The position numbers were made by a program, and so were the translations under genes. Source: Pseudoneobacillus sp042683745 (lineage in GTDB: Bacteria > Bacillota > Bacilli > Bacillales > Cytobacillaceae). Taken from it: a DNA stretch of 64,000 nucleotides. Location: NCBI RefSeq assembly GCF_042683745.1, contig NZ_JBHUJX010000022.1:105282-169281 (forward strand). Reading direction: 5' to 3'. Shown here piece by piece: positions 1-8,704 of this stretch (positions within the stretch are counted from its first letter, which is position 1; every line of letters starts with the position of its first letter). The notes under the pieces are model-generated. The model searched no databases. It was not told the origin of the DNA and worked only from the letters and a program-made list of their open reading frames with translations.

Positions 1-561
1 TGTCCCTTTTTCAAATTGAATACTTTCGGCACCATTCGTGATAAGACAGGATGAAATCCCAAGCTTACGAATAAATATTAATTCACTATTCTTTTGTTGC
101 ACTTGATCATGATAATCACTCAAGATTTGGGACAGCATTTTCCCTTCATCTAAGCTGATGTCTCCTGCTTGCAGAAGTTTTTCAATAATATAAAGCTGCA
201 AAATCGTATCAAAAGTAAATACCTGACCATTAGTATTTTCATTTATATAAAAATCAAGGACTAATTTCGAAACAATGTTTCGTTGAATTAGCTCCTCTGC
301 AGAAAGACGAAAATCTCCAACAGATGGGGAGAACATATCTGCTAGTTCGTCTAAAGACAAGTTTTCTTTCATCGTTTGGATTTTTTTAATACGTTCTAGA
401 ATTTTTTCCTTCGGAAAAAACGTCTCCTGTCCTGTAAATGTTGATTTACGGATGAACCATTCCTCAGGAATCAAATCTTTGCGTTTCCATCTATAAAGCT
501 GGCCGTAGGAGATCCCAGTCAAATCTAATAAATCTTTTTTAGAAATTAGCTCCATGCTCAT
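1..561 (-). CDS. yhbD: YhbD-like DUF4004 family protein, 5' part only
   Basis: The gene runs off the left edge of the window; 187 codons are visible. The N-terminus carries a MerR-like helix-turn-helix with the characteristic stretch ISYGQLYRWKRKDLIPEEWF followed by a conserved FTGQETFFPKEKI segment, which I recognise from the Bacillus YhbD/DUF4004 family. The role of the family is poorly known; a DNA-binding regulatory function is inferred from the N-terminal motif. The ATG at 561 is preceded by GGAAGGTG at good spacing; a second in-frame ATG lies two codons in. The upstream region (581-640) holds a possible MerR-type promoter, listed separately. Confidence 0.8.
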   Translation of the reverse strand, partial: MSMELISKKDLLDLTGISYGQLYRWKRKDLIPEEWFIRKSTFTGQETFFPKEKILERIKKIQTMKENLSLDELADMFSPSVGDFRLSAEELIQRNIVSKLVLDFYINENTNGQVFTFDTILQLYIIEKLLQAGDISLDEGKMLSQILSDYHDQVQQKNSELIFIRKLGISSCLITNGAESIQFEKGT

Positions 562-584
562 AAAACAGCACCTTCCTTTGAAAA

Positions 585-616
585 TAATGTAACATAACAC
601 TGTTACGTTGTAAAGA
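585..616 (-). promoter_or_regulatory. Possible MerR-type promoter/operator of yhbD-like gene
   Basis: A perfect 6-bp inverted repeat GTAACA/TGTTAC separated by 6 bp lies at 589-606. On the minus strand it sits between TTTACA (-35 like) and CATTAT (-10 like), with a 19-bp spacer. A dyad inside an over-long spacer is the hallmark of MerR-family controlled promoters, and the downstream gene has a MerR-like HTH. A 17-bp spaced TACATT alternative also exists, so this is tentative. Confidence 0.35.
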
Positions 617-886
617 GGGGTGTTTTGCTAGAAAAAGAAATTTTTTTATTTAATGTGTTGGTTTCTTATAATTTTTAATGTTTAGAGAAAGTAGAAATCT
701 ATCTTCTTGTATACTGAAATTTATTGATTTTTGTAGTTAACCAAATAATTCCACAACATGTAAGTGAGTAGGTGCTTCGAAAGTGCTTAAAATTCCATAT
801 AAACTATGTAAAATACAAAATAATCATTGTAGAAATATTAGTTAGCATGTTAAAATTTAGATAATTTAAAATGTAAGCGTTATATC

Positions 887-1068
887 AAGAAAAGCGGAAG
901 CGTCTTGATCAGCCCGACAAGCAAATGCTTCGTAGGGTCGGAAAGTCGTTCTTTGACTTTTTGGGCCCTTGAACATATGACCTCGAGGTAGACAAAGGCG
1001 CGACGTCCTATCGCATTCTCGAAACTAGTAAATCCTGTAGGTTGGGGCTAGGACGCTTGCGGTGGACA
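887..1068 (-). repeat. Dispersed Bacillaceae intergenic repeat, copy 1
   Basis: The segment shares AAGCGGAAGCG, CAGCCCGACAAGC, GACCTCGAGGT and GGGGCTAGGACGCTTGCG blocks with three other places in the window (8771-9040, 38010-38150, 60102-60225). This copy is inverted relative to the other three. The ends are roughly complementary (GCGGAAGCGTC versus GACGCTTGCGG), so the transcript could fold into a long imperfect hairpin. It carries no coding capacity. The rest of 562-1175 shows no gene. Confidence 0.75.
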
Positions 1069-1175
1069 CTTTTAGAATCCAAAAAAATTTCTGCTTTCTT
1101 ATCTATGAACCAAAAAACCTATTAAGGTTTTCTGATTTACATAGAAAAAAAGAAAAAAAAGGGGAGTGTATTCAG

Positions 1176-2282
1176 GTGAAGAGTTTTTTCAAAAAAGCAA
1201 TGGTTTTCGTTCTTGCTTTAACCCTTCTTTTAACGGGATGTTCTTCAGAAGAGAGTTCTAAGCCGAAAGGCAATAAGGATGTTTCTTTAGAAGGAGTACC
1301 TAAACGATTTACTGAAGGAAAAGAAGTGAAAATTAAAGTTATTCGTAAAATTGGCGGAGATGATCATACTGCTCAATTTTTAGCTGGGGCTAAAGAAGAA
1401 GGCGAAGCGATGGGCTTCAAAGTCGACGTATTTACTGCAAACGGTGACACTGCGAAATTCCATGATGCAATTGCACAAGCACTATCTGAGAACTATGATG
1501 GCTTCATTATCTCTCACGGTGATGACGCAGCAACAGTAGATGATGTGAAGAAAATTGTCGATGCTGGAAAAAGCGTTGTAACATTTGACTCAAACGGTGA
1601 CATCGCTACGATTAATGGTGTAACTATGACTTCTCAAGATGATGAAGAATTAGCGACACTTTCATTGGAACAATTAGTAAAAGATACAAATGGTAAAGCA
1701 AACATCGTTTACTTATGGGTAGATGGTTTCCCACCAATGGTAAGACGTAATAATGTCTATAAAGAAGTACTTGGTTTCAGCCCAGGTATTAAAGAGATTG
1801 AAAGATTTGGTGTTGCGGCTGCTGATACTTCTGTACAAACACAAAATGCTGTTGCGGCTATGTTAAATAAGCATCCAAAAGGAAAAATTGATGCGATTTT
1901 CGCTACTTGGGATGCATTTGCTATCGGTGCAGCACGTGCAATTAAGGAAGCAGGTCGCGATGAAATTAAAATTTACGGTATTGATGTATCTAACGCAGAT
2001 CTTCAATTAATGCAAGAAGAAAATAGCCCATGGAAATACTCTGCTGCAGTTGATCCAAAGCTTATCGGTTCTGTGAATATGAGAATTCTAGCGAAGAAAT
2101 TAGCAGGTGAAGAAACTCCAGCTACTTTCGATTTAGAAGCGTCATTAATTTCACAAGAAGCGTTACAAAGCTCGAGCTCTCCTGTCAACATGGTGAACCT
2201 ATCTGAAATAGTAGAAGGCTGGGGCGTCACATCTGAATTTGAAGAAGACTGGATGAAAACATTAAAAAAATACTATAAATAA
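1176..2282 (+). CDS. Sugar ABC transporter substrate-binding lipoprotein
   Basis: This is the extracytoplasmic receptor of a ribose/rhizopine-type (CUT2) ABC importer. With the GTG start at 1176 the protein is 368 residues and begins with a classical lipoprotein signal (MKSFFKK, hydrophobic stretch, LLTGC with the acylated Cys at residue 22). The start is supported by AAAGGGGAG nine bases upstream; the longer reading from 1062 would bury the signal. The body is a periplasmic-binding-protein type 1 fold (IISHGDDAA, IYGIDVSNADLQLM). It heads an operon with the ATPase, permease, a methylthioribose-kinase-like kinase and an MtnA-like isomerase. This suggests the ligand is a 5-modified ribose such as methylthioribose or 5-deoxyribose (inference). 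Confidence 0.9.
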   Translation: MKSFFKKAMVFVLALTLLLTGCSSEESSKPKGNKDVSLEGVPKRFTEGKEVKIKVIRKIGGDDHTAQFLAGAKEEGEAMGFKVDVFTANGDTAKFHDAIAQALSENYDGFIISHGDDAATVDDVKKIVDAGKSVVTFDSNGDIATINGVTMTSQDDEELATLSLEQLVKDTNGKANIVYLWVDGFPPMVRRNNVYKEVLGFSPGIKEIERFGVAAADTSVQTQNAVAAMLNKHPKGKIDAIFATWDAFAIGAARAIKEAGRDEIKIYGIDVSNADLQLMQEENSPWKYSAAVDPKLIGSVNMRILAKKLAGEETPATFDLEASLISQEALQSSSSPVNMVNLSEIVEGWGVTSEFEEDWMKTLKKYYK

Positions 2283-2292
2283 TCCACAAAAA

Positions 2293-2326
2293 TACCCTAT
2301 CGGCCGGAAACCCCACTGATAGGGTA
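2293..2326 (+). terminator. Hairpin after the substrate-binding gene
   Basis: TACCCTATC and GATAGGGTA form a 9-bp stem just after the stop codon. There is no long T-run, so it may act as a partial terminator or 3'-end stabiliser that raises the level of the binding-protein message relative to the downstream genes. Confidence 0.45.
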
Positions 2327-2357
2327 TTCCCACTAAATATCACATCAACACTTTAAA

Positions 2358-2421
2358 GCACCGGGGGACTGACCCCCACCACATTAACGCTTTAAAGTAT
2401 TGGGGGTCAGTCCCCCGGTGC
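2358..2421. repeat. Perfect 21-bp inverted repeat with nested palindromes
   Basis: The arms at 2358-2378 and 2401-2421 are perfectly complementary over 21 bp around a 22-bp loop. Each arm itself contains GGGGG and CCCCC blocks around a short centre, so each can also fold alone. It lies between the binding-protein gene and the ATPase gene and is followed by no T-run. It may set the expression ratio inside the operon, or be a copy of a mobile intergenic palindrome. Confidence 0.8.
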
Positions 2422-2453
2422 GGTAGTGCGTTAAAGAGGTTTGGAAGGAGGTT

Positions 2454-3968
2454 ATGGGTTTGACAGGGACAACTTTATTGGAAATGAAGAATATTTCGAT
2501 TGAATTTCCAGGTGTGAAGGCTTTAAATGAAGTCTATTTTTCTACGAAGACAGGTACCTCACATGCCCTAATTGGAGCAAATGGTGCAGGGAAATCTACT
2601 TTAATGAAGGTTCTTTCAGGGGCTTATACTCATTATACAGGTGAAATTTTCCTTGATGGGAAACCCGTGAACATTAGATCTCCAAAGGACGCTCAAGACT
2701 ATGGTATTCAAATCGTTTATCAAGAAGTAGATACTGCTCTTATCCCTTATTTAACGGTCGGGGAAAATATTATGTTAAATGTAACCGTTCATGAAATGGG
2801 AAAAAGTCAATTTGTCAGTTGGAAACAAATCCATGAAAAAGCAACAGAAATATTAAAAAGCATGAATGTAAACGTATCTTCGAAGAAACTCGTAAGTGAA
2901 TTAACATTAGCAGAAAAACAAATGGTTCTTATTGCAAGATCGATATCAAAACAATGTAAATTTCTAATATTAGATGAGCCAACCGCTCCACTAAGCCATT
3001 CTGAAACTTCGGAACTTTTTAGAATCGTTCGTGATTTAAAAAAGAAAAACGTCGGAATTATTTTTATTTCTCATCGATTGCCTGAGCTATTCGAAATTTG
3101 CGATGATATTACTGTCATGAAAAATGGTGAGTTTGTGATTGCAGAAAAAATTGCAGAAACTTCACCAAACCAAATTGTCGAGTATATGTTAGGGGAAAAG
3201 TTGGAAGAGCAATTTCCAAAATATAATGTTGAAATTGGTGATACCGTCCTTCAAGTGAATGGACTTCATGATACAGGATTAATAAAGAATTTTAATATGC
3301 ATGTAAAAGCAGGCGAAATTGTCGGATTGGCCGGTCTAGTCGGTGCCGGTAAAACAGAACTATGTAAGGCGCTATTCGGTGCTGCAAAAATAACCTCAGG
3401 TGAAATCATGATTCGTGGAAAAAAAGTGAAAATAAGAAATCCTCATGACGCCGTAAAAAAAGGAATCGCACTTGTTCCCGAAGAGAGAAGAAAAGAAGGG
3501 GTGCTTGTGCAAGAATCAGTTGCTGCAAACCTTACTGCTGCTAGTTTAAATAAATTTTCGAAGCTTTTAAGTTTTGTAGATGTTAAGGGTGAGAAAAAGA
3601 AGTCCCTTGAAATGATTCAAAATCTCGGAATTAAGACGCCTTCTGAAGAAACCAAAGTGCAAAATTTATCCGGGGGAAATCAGCAAAAAGTGGCCATTGG
3701 AAAATGGTTAATTGCTGATGCGGAAGTGTATATTTTTGACGAACCGACAAAAGGTGTCGATGTTGGCGCGAAAAAGGATATATTTGAACTTATTTCCGGA
3801 TTGGCAAAAAGAGGGAAATCTATCATATACGCATCGTGTGAACTATCTGAAATCATAGGAATAACCGATCGTGTTTACGTTGTCTATGATGGTGAAGTCG
3901 CAAAAGAGCTAGAAACAAAGACTACCAATGAAGAAGAACTGTTATTTTATTCAACAGGAGGGAAATAG
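2454..3968 (+). CDS. Sugar ABC transporter, duplicated ATP-binding protein (RbsA type)
   Basis: The protein energises the importer. It contains two fused ABC domains, as in RbsA/MglA. Walker A GANGAGKST is at residues 41-49, with a degenerate first signature (LTLAEKQMV) and Walker B FLILDEPTAPL. The second domain has GLVGAGKTE at about residue 294, the clear signature LSGGNQQKV and VYIFDEPTKGVD. Its length of about 504 is normal for the family. AAGGAGG lies only two bases before the ATG at 2454, so the in-frame TTG at 2460 may be the true start. It abuts the permease gene directly, and the stop codon precedes the next ATG without a gap. Confidence 0.93.
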   Translation: MGLTGTTLLEMKNISIEFPGVKALNEVYFSTKTGTSHALIGANGAGKSTLMKVLSGAYTHYTGEIFLDGKPVNIRSPKDAQDYGIQIVYQEVDTALIPYLTVGENIMLNVTVHEMGKSQFVSWKQIHEKATEILKSMNVNVSSKKLVSELTLAEKQMVLIARSISKQCKFLILDEPTAPLSHSETSELFRIVRDLKKKNVGIIFISHRLPELFEICDDITVMKNGEFVIAEKIAETSPNQIVEYMLGEKLEEQFPKYNVEIGDTVLQVNGLHDTGLIKNFNMHVKAGEIVGLAGLVGAGKTELCKALFGAAKITSGEIMIRGKKVKIRNPHDAVKKGIALVPEERRKEGVLVQESVAANLTAASLNKFSKLLSFVDVKGEKKKSLEMIQNLGIKTPSEETKVQNLSGGNQQKVAIGKWLIADAEVYIFDEPTKGVDVGAKKDIFELISGLAKRGKSIIYASCELSEIIGITDRVYVVYDGEVAKELETKTTNEEELLFYSTGGK

Positions 3969-4970
3969 ATGAACGCAGCGAATCCTCTTCAAAAAGCGCC
4001 TCAAACTAAAAAGGGTTTTGAACTATTTGATTTCTTATATAAGTATGGGACGATTATTACGATTTTTGCGCTTGTCATCGTTTTTGCAGCCACGAATCCT
4101 AATTTTATCCAGGGTAACAATATCATTAACATTTTAAGATCAATCTCAATCGTTACAATCATCGCCATTGGAATCACGATTTCTCTATCAGTAGATGGCT
4201 TCGATTTATCTGTTGGATCGACGGTATCATTATCAAATGCTATAGTTATATCAATGTTTGTTTGGTTTTCACAAAACATTTTTATTGCCATACTAGCGGC
4301 AATTGGAGCGGCATTAGTTGTTGGTGCCTTCAACTCGTTTATGATTGTAAAAGTAAGAATTCCTGATATGCTAATGACATTAGCTACGATGTTCATTATT
4401 CAAGGGATTGCCTTGACCTATACGAAAGGGGCAACCATCTCACAGAATATGGTTATGCCAGATGGAACCTTCTCGACAGGTGTCATCCCAGCCTCTTTTG
4501 GAAAAATTGGCCAAGTGCCGTGGATTATTATCATCATGGTCGTAGTGGTCGTTTTAGTTCATATTTTCCTAAATTACACAAAACATGGTCGTTATATGTA
4601 TGTGATTGGAGGAAACAAAGAGGCTGCTAGATTGTCTGGGATTCCAGTTAACAAATACAAAGTGTTAGCTTATCTTCTTTCAGCAACCTTTGCAGCTATC
4701 GGTGGGATCGTCCTTGCTTCACGTGTAATGACATCTGAAATAAACTCAGGTGCCCCTTACTTAATGGATGCGGTCGCAGCAGCATTTATTGGTTCATCCG
4801 TACTAGGCGCGGGTAAACCAAATGCATTTGGAACGTTTGTTGGAGCTGTATTAATTGGTATTTTACAAAACGGATTAGTCATGATGTCTGTCCCTTATTA
4901 TGCTATGGATATCGTAAAAGGAACCGTTTTGGCCCTTGCACTTGCATTAACCTATTACAAACAGAAATAA
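3969..4970 (+). CDS. Sugar ABC transporter permease (RbsC type)
   Basis: The 333-residue integral membrane protein has the usual hydrophobic layout of BPD_transp_2 permeases: cytoplasmic N-terminus, TM1 ITIFALVIVFAATNPNF, then SISIVTIIAIGITISLSVDGFDLSVGS, which is the family-typical segment after TM2, and AAFIGSSVLGAGKPNAFGT near the C-terminus. It should pair with the preceding double ATPase and the lipoprotein receptor to import a pentose-like sugar. Translation starts at ATG 3969 immediately after the ATPase stop, with GGAGGG at 3957-3962 inside the upstream gene, implying coupled translation. Confidence 0.93.
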   Translation: MNAANPLQKAPQTKKGFELFDFLYKYGTIITIFALVIVFAATNPNFIQGNNIINILRSISIVTIIAIGITISLSVDGFDLSVGSTVSLSNAIVISMFVWFSQNIFIAILAAIGAALVVGAFNSFMIVKVRIPDMLMTLATMFIIQGIALTYTKGATISQNMVMPDGTFSTGVIPASFGKIGQVPWIIIIMVVVVVLVHIFLNYTKHGRYMYVIGGNKEAARLSGIPVNKYKVLAYLLSATFAAIGGIVLASRVMTSEINSGAPYLMDAVAAAFIGSSVLGAGKPNAFGTFVGAVLIGILQNGLVMMSVPYYAMDIVKGTVLALALALTYYKQK

Positions 4971-4987
4971 GATGGGGGGAACCCGAG

Positions 4988-6211
4988 ATGAAAGACTTTA
5001 CGACAGAATATTTCACAATGACTGAACAAGATGCAATTGACTATGCAAAAACGAGATTAACGATTTTTGATCCAGAAGCACAGTTATCTTGTAAGGAAAT
5101 TGGCGACGGCAACCTAAACTATGTTTTTAAAGTAGTAGATGAGAAAAGCAAACAATCTATTATTATTAAACAAGCAGGACCAGTCGCTCGAATTTCCGAT
5201 GAATTCAAGCTTTCGCCAGATCGAAATCGTATTGAAAGTGAAATTTTAGAACTACAATATGATCTTGCACCAGGTTTCGTTCCGAAAGTATATAAATACG
5301 ATCCAATCATGAACTGCTGTGTAATGGAAGATCTTTCAGACCATGAAATTATGCGAACAGCTCTATTAAAATATAAGAAATTCCCTTTATTTGCTGACCA
5401 TATTTCTACGTTTCTAGTAAATACATTATTATTAACATCAGATGTTGTACTAGGTCATAAAGAAAAGAAGGAGCTAGTAAAAACGTTCATCAATCCAGAG
5501 TTATGCGAAATCACGGAGGACCTTGTTTATACAGAACCGTTTTACGACTGTCCTCGTAATGATGTTTTTGAAGGAACGAGGGAATTTGTTCAAGAACATA
5601 TATGGAACGATTCCGAATTAGCACTTGAAACTGCCAAACTTAAATTTGAATTCATGACAAATGCACAAAGTTTACTTCATGGTGATTTACACACAGGGTC
5701 TATTTTTATAAAAGAAGACTCAACAAAAGTAATCGATCCAGAATTCGCTTTCTATGGTCCAGCTGGATACGACATTGGAAATGTGATCGCCAACTTAACT
5801 TTTGCGTTCGTTCATGCAAAAATGACGATGACAGACGAAAATTCGAAAGTAGATTACTTAGGTTATTTAGCGGAAACGATTAAAGAAACGGTTGATTTAT
5901 TCAATAAGAAGTTTCTAAAAGCTTGGGATCAAAAGGCAACGGAATCAGTTGCGAAATACGATGGCTTTAAGGAATTTTATTTACACTCGATTTTAAAAGA
6001 TACTTCAGCTGTTACGGGTCTTGAGCTAATCAGACGAACTGTCGGACTTGCACATGTAAAGGATTTAACTTCGATTTCAGATGCTAACTCGAGAGTTCGA
6101 GCAGAAAAAATTTGCTTAACGGCAGGGAAAGCTTTTATTTTAAATCGAGAAACAATGAAGTCTGGAGAAGATTTTGTAAGAGTGATTCAAACGGCTGAAC
6201 AACAATATTAG
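4988..6211 (+). CDS. mtnK: S-methyl-5-thioribose kinase family (MTR or 5-deoxyribose kinase)
   Basis: The enzyme is expected to phosphorylate the anomeric carbon of 5-methylthioribose, or of 5-deoxyribose in the DrdK subgroup, giving the 1-phosphate. The sequence is clearly MtnK-like over its whole 407 residues: EIGDGNLNYVFKV at 37-49 (glycine-rich loop), IIIKQAGP with the ATP-binding lysine, the catalytic motif HGDLHTGS at 231-238 (Asp233) and the metal-binding VIDPEFAFYGP from 248. It sits between the permease and the isomerase gene (13 bp before the latter) in the same operon. No SAM riboswitch precedes this operon, which argues for a catabolic rather than classical methionine-salvage role. 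The substrate cannot be settled from sequence. Confidence 0.9.
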   Translation: MKDFTTEYFTMTEQDAIDYAKTRLTIFDPEAQLSCKEIGDGNLNYVFKVVDEKSKQSIIIKQAGPVARISDEFKLSPDRNRIESEILELQYDLAPGFVPKVYKYDPIMNCCVMEDLSDHEIMRTALLKYKKFPLFADHISTFLVNTLLLTSDVVLGHKEKKELVKTFINPELCEITEDLVYTEPFYDCPRNDVFEGTREFVQEHIWNDSELALETAKLKFEFMTNAQSLLHGDLHTGSIFIKEDSTKVIDPEFAFYGPAGYDIGNVIANLTFAFVHAKMTMTDENSKVDYLGYLAETIKETVDLFNKKFLKAWDQKATESVAKYDGFKEFYLHSILKDTSAVTGLELIRRTVGLAHVKDLTSISDANSRVRAEKICLTAGKAFILNRETMKSGEDFVRVIQTAEQQY

Positions 6212-6224
6212 AGGAGGCATCATC

Positions 6225-7295
6225 GTGACGAATCCAGTAACAGTCATTCAATCCGTCAAACTAGACGACGCAAACGATACATTAATTTTGTTGGACCAAA
6301 CGTTATTGCCAAATGAAACGGTCTTTTTAGAATTGAAAGAAATGAAGGATATTTGGGAAGCGATTTACGAATTGAAGGTTCGAGGTGCGCCAGCGATTGG
6401 GATTGCAGCTGCATATGGCGTGTATTTAGGAACAAAGATGTCAACAGCTACAACGTATGAAGAACTTTACGAAAACTTTAAAAAAGTGAAGGATTATCTT
6501 GCATCTTCTCGTCCAACTGCAGTAAACCTGTTCTGGGCGTTAAATCGAATGGAAGAACGATTGAAACAAGAAGCTGGAAAGAATGTAACAGAAGTGAAGG
6601 CTGCTTTGAAAGATGAATCTGAAATCATTCGAAAAGAAGATGAAGAGGTCTGTGAATCAATCGGTCAATATGCCCTTTCTTTACTCGAGCCAGGTTGGGG
6701 AATATTAACGCATTGTAATGCTGGAACGATTGCGACGGCGAAATATGGGACAGCTTTAGCACCGATCTATTTAGGACAAGAAAAAGGCTATGATTTCAAA
6801 GTATATGCTGATGAAACAAGACCACTGCTTCAGGGAGCACGGCTAACAGCATGGGAGCTTCAGCAAGCAGGCGTTGACGTCACATTAATTTGTGATAATA
6901 TGTCATCGATTGTAATGAAGGAAGGAAAGATTCAAGCAGTTCTTGTCGGCTGTGATAGAGTAGCTGCAAATGGGGATACAGCGAACAAAATTGGTACATC
7001 GGGTGTGGCGATTTTAGCCAAACACTACGGAATTCCTTTTTATGTGTGTGCACCTCTTTCAACTGTTGATTTAGAATGTGCAACAGGTGAAGATATTCAC
7101 ATTGAATTAAGACCATCAGAGGAAATCACTTCGAAATGGTACGAAAAATCAATGGCACCTAAAGACGTGAAAACCTACAACCCATGCTTTGATGTAACGG
7201 ATCATTCATTAATTACAGGGATCATCACTCAAAATGGAATTGCTTATGCTCCATTTGAAGAGAGCCTGCCGAAAATGTTTAAAAAAGAGAATTAG
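6225..7295 (+). CDS. mtnA: MtnA-family aldose-ketose isomerase (MTR-1-P or 5-deoxyribose-1-P isomerase)
   Basis: It is predicted to isomerise the 5-substituted ribose-1-phosphate to the ribulose-1-phosphate. The sequence contains VRGAPAIGIAAAYG at 52-65, LTHCNAG with the catalytic cysteine at 164, DETRPLLQGARLTAWEL and VGCDRVAANGD with the catalytic aspartate at 244. The Cys/Asp pair matches that known in Bacillus MtnA. The length of 356 is normal. GTG start at 6225 with GAGGAGG seven bases upstream. It ends the operon before a good terminator. Its product would be the substrate of the class II aldolase encoded 2.8 kb downstream. The paralogue DrdI has the same fold, so substrate choice is open. 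Confidence 0.9.
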   Translation: MTNPVTVIQSVKLDDANDTLILLDQTLLPNETVFLELKEMKDIWEAIYELKVRGAPAIGIAAAYGVYLGTKMSTATTYEELYENFKKVKDYLASSRPTAVNLFWALNRMEERLKQEAGKNVTEVKAALKDESEIIRKEDEEVCESIGQYALSLLEPGWGILTHCNAGTIATAKYGTALAPIYLGQEKGYDFKVYADETRPLLQGARLTAWELQQAGVDVTLICDNMSSIVMKEGKIQAVLVGCDRVAANGDTANKIGTSGVAILAKHYGIPFYVCAPLSTVDLECATGEDIHIELRPSEEITSKWYEKSMAPKDVKTYNPCFDVTDHSLITGIITQNGIAYAPFEESLPKMFKKEN

Positions 7296-7308
7296 AATTG
7301 ATGGGCTG

Positions 7309-7340
7309 TCACACTTTGATGAGTGTGGCAGCTTTTTTTG
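7309..7340 (+). terminator. Rho-independent terminator of transporter-mtnK-mtnA operon
   Basis: GCTGTCACACT and AGTGTGGCAGC form an 11-bp stem with one G-T pair, followed by a run of seven Ts. Confidence 0.9.
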
Positions 7341-7415
7341 TAGATGATTTTGGTTAGGTCTTTTCAAAGGTAATGTTATAATTGAGGGAATTTGAATTGA
7401 AAAGGTGGTCTAATA

Positions 7416-8090
7416 ATGACAATCAAATGGGAAGAAATCACTCAGGAGAATATGATTCATTTAGAAAGTGTATTAAGACTGTATGATCATTCTTTTCCAA
7501 TTGAAGTAAGAGAGCCACATGAAATGTTCTTTCGAAGTCTGCGATATGCTAAAGTTGGATTTCCGAATCATTTTCGGTTACTAGTAGGGTTTGAAGGCGA
7601 CGAGCTTGTTTCATTTGCTACTGGACATTATTTGGCAAAGGTAAATACAGGGTTTATCGTGTATATAGCAATAAATCCTCTTATACGTAATAAGGGATTA
7701 GGTACATTGACCTTATTAAAATTAGAAGAAATATTAAACGAGGATGCCCGATTAGCAGATGAAAATTCACTGAAGGCAATCGTTTTGGAAACCGAAATGG
7801 AAGAACTAGCACTTACGGAGATAGAAAAAGAAGATTGTAGGAAGAGGGGAAGGTTTTTTCAAAAAAATGGTTATAACCAATATGGAGGGATTGAGTACGT
7901 CCAGCCTCCACTACATAAAGATGGAATCAGCATACCTTTAAATCTTTATATTAAAAATTGCCAAATGGATAGAGTAAGTAATTCATTGGTAAAAGAAATT
8001 ATTCAGGAGATGTACAAGGAAAAGTATGATGAAGTAAATGGAATTGATAAATCAATCCTTAATCGATGTTTAAGTGAAATGGGAATATAA
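7416..8090 (+). CDS. GNAT family N-acetyltransferase
   Basis: The 224-residue protein has the GNAT core. The acetyl-CoA binding loop is INPLIRNKGLGTLTLLKLEE, preceded by a beta-strand GFIVYIA, with a later FFQKNGYNQYGG that matches motif B. The acceptor substrate is unknown. AAAGGTGG precedes the ATG at 7416, and a possible extended -10 (TGTTATAAT) lies at 7374-7382, so it is probably transcribed on its own after the mtnA terminator. It does not look related to the sugar pathway around it. Confidence 0.85.
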   Translation: MTIKWEEITQENMIHLESVLRLYDHSFPIEVREPHEMFFRSLRYAKVGFPNHFRLLVGFEGDELVSFATGHYLAKVNTGFIVYIAINPLIRNKGLGTLTLLKLEEILNEDARLADENSLKAIVLETEMEELALTEIEKEDCRKRGRFFQKNGYNQYGGIEYVQPPLHKDGISIPLNLYIKNCQMDRVSNSLVKEIIQEMYKEKYDEVNGIDKSILNRCLSEMGI

Positions 8091-8113
8091 ATATGTATTT
8101 ATCATCCTACTTC

Positions 8114-8144
8114 TTGAAAGTGAGTTGTCTCTTTATGGTACAAT
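8114..8144 (+). promoter_or_regulatory. Probable sigma-A promoter of the signal peptidase gene
   Basis: TTGAAA is separated by 19 bp from TACAAT, with a TGG just before the -10 giving an extended -10 character. It lies immediately before the signal peptidase ribosome binding site AGGGGG. Confidence 0.45.
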
Positions 8145-8172
8145 AAAGGAAATGACTTGTAGGGGGATGACT

Positions 8173-8703
8173 ATGAAGGAAAATACAAAAAAAGAACTGT
8201 ATTCATGGGCGAAATCAATTTTATTTGCCGCAGTGATTACGTTTATTTGCCGTCAATTCATCTTTACACCCGTAACAGTTCTAGGCCAATCGATGGAACC
8301 AACATTTGAGGAAAATAACAAAGTTGTCGTGAGCAAAATCAGTAAAATAGAGCATTTTGATATGATCGTATTCCACTCGCCTTTTACTGATGATGAGTAT
8401 TTGATTAAAAGAGTAATCGGTCTCCCAGGGGATTCATTAGAAGTGAAAAATGATGTTTTATATATTAATGGTAAAAAATACAGTGAGCCTTATTTACAAT
8501 CAAATAAAGAAGCAATTTTACCAGAAGAAAAGCTTACAGAAGATTTTAAAGCAAAGGTACCAAAAAACTCCTTGTTTGTGATGGGAGATAATCGATTAAA
8601 AAGTGGAGATAGTAGAAGGTTTGGCTTTATTTCAAAAGACTCTATTATTGGGGAAGTGAAAATGCGTATTTTTCCGTTGGAGGAGATTGGAATTCCAAAA
8701 TAA
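8173..8703 (+). CDS. Type I signal peptidase
   Basis: This membrane-anchored serine protease removes signal peptides of exported proteins. After a short basic N-terminus there is one membrane anchor (SILFAAVITFICRQFIF). Box B follows with the catalytic serine in GQSMEPTF, then the catalytic lysine in YLIKRVIGLPGD and box E MGDNRLKSGDSRRFG. The length of 176 residues is typical of the short SipS/SipT forms. I place the start at ATG 8173, six bases after AGGGGG; upstream in-frame ATGs would overlap the acetyltransferase gene. It is an extra SPase of the kind found in multiple copies in Bacillus. Confidence 0.93.
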   Translation: MKENTKKELYSWAKSILFAAVITFICRQFIFTPVTVLGQSMEPTFEENNKVVVSKISKIEHFDMIVFHSPFTDDEYLIKRVIGLPGDSLEVKNDVLYINGKKYSEPYLQSNKEAILPEEKLTEDFKAKVPKNSLFVMGDNRLKSGDSRRFGFISKDSIIGEVKMRIFPLEEIGIPK

Positions 8704-8704
8704 A

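Noticed and set aside
1062..1175. Extended N-terminus of the sugar-binding protein starting inside the dispersed repeat
   Set aside because: The extra 38 residues would hide the lipoprotein signal; the GTG at 1176 with AAAGGGGAG fits the family.
2003..2230. Minus-strand frame inside the sugar-binding protein gene
   Set aside because: It lies fully inside a convincing gene on the other strand and lacks a ribosome site.
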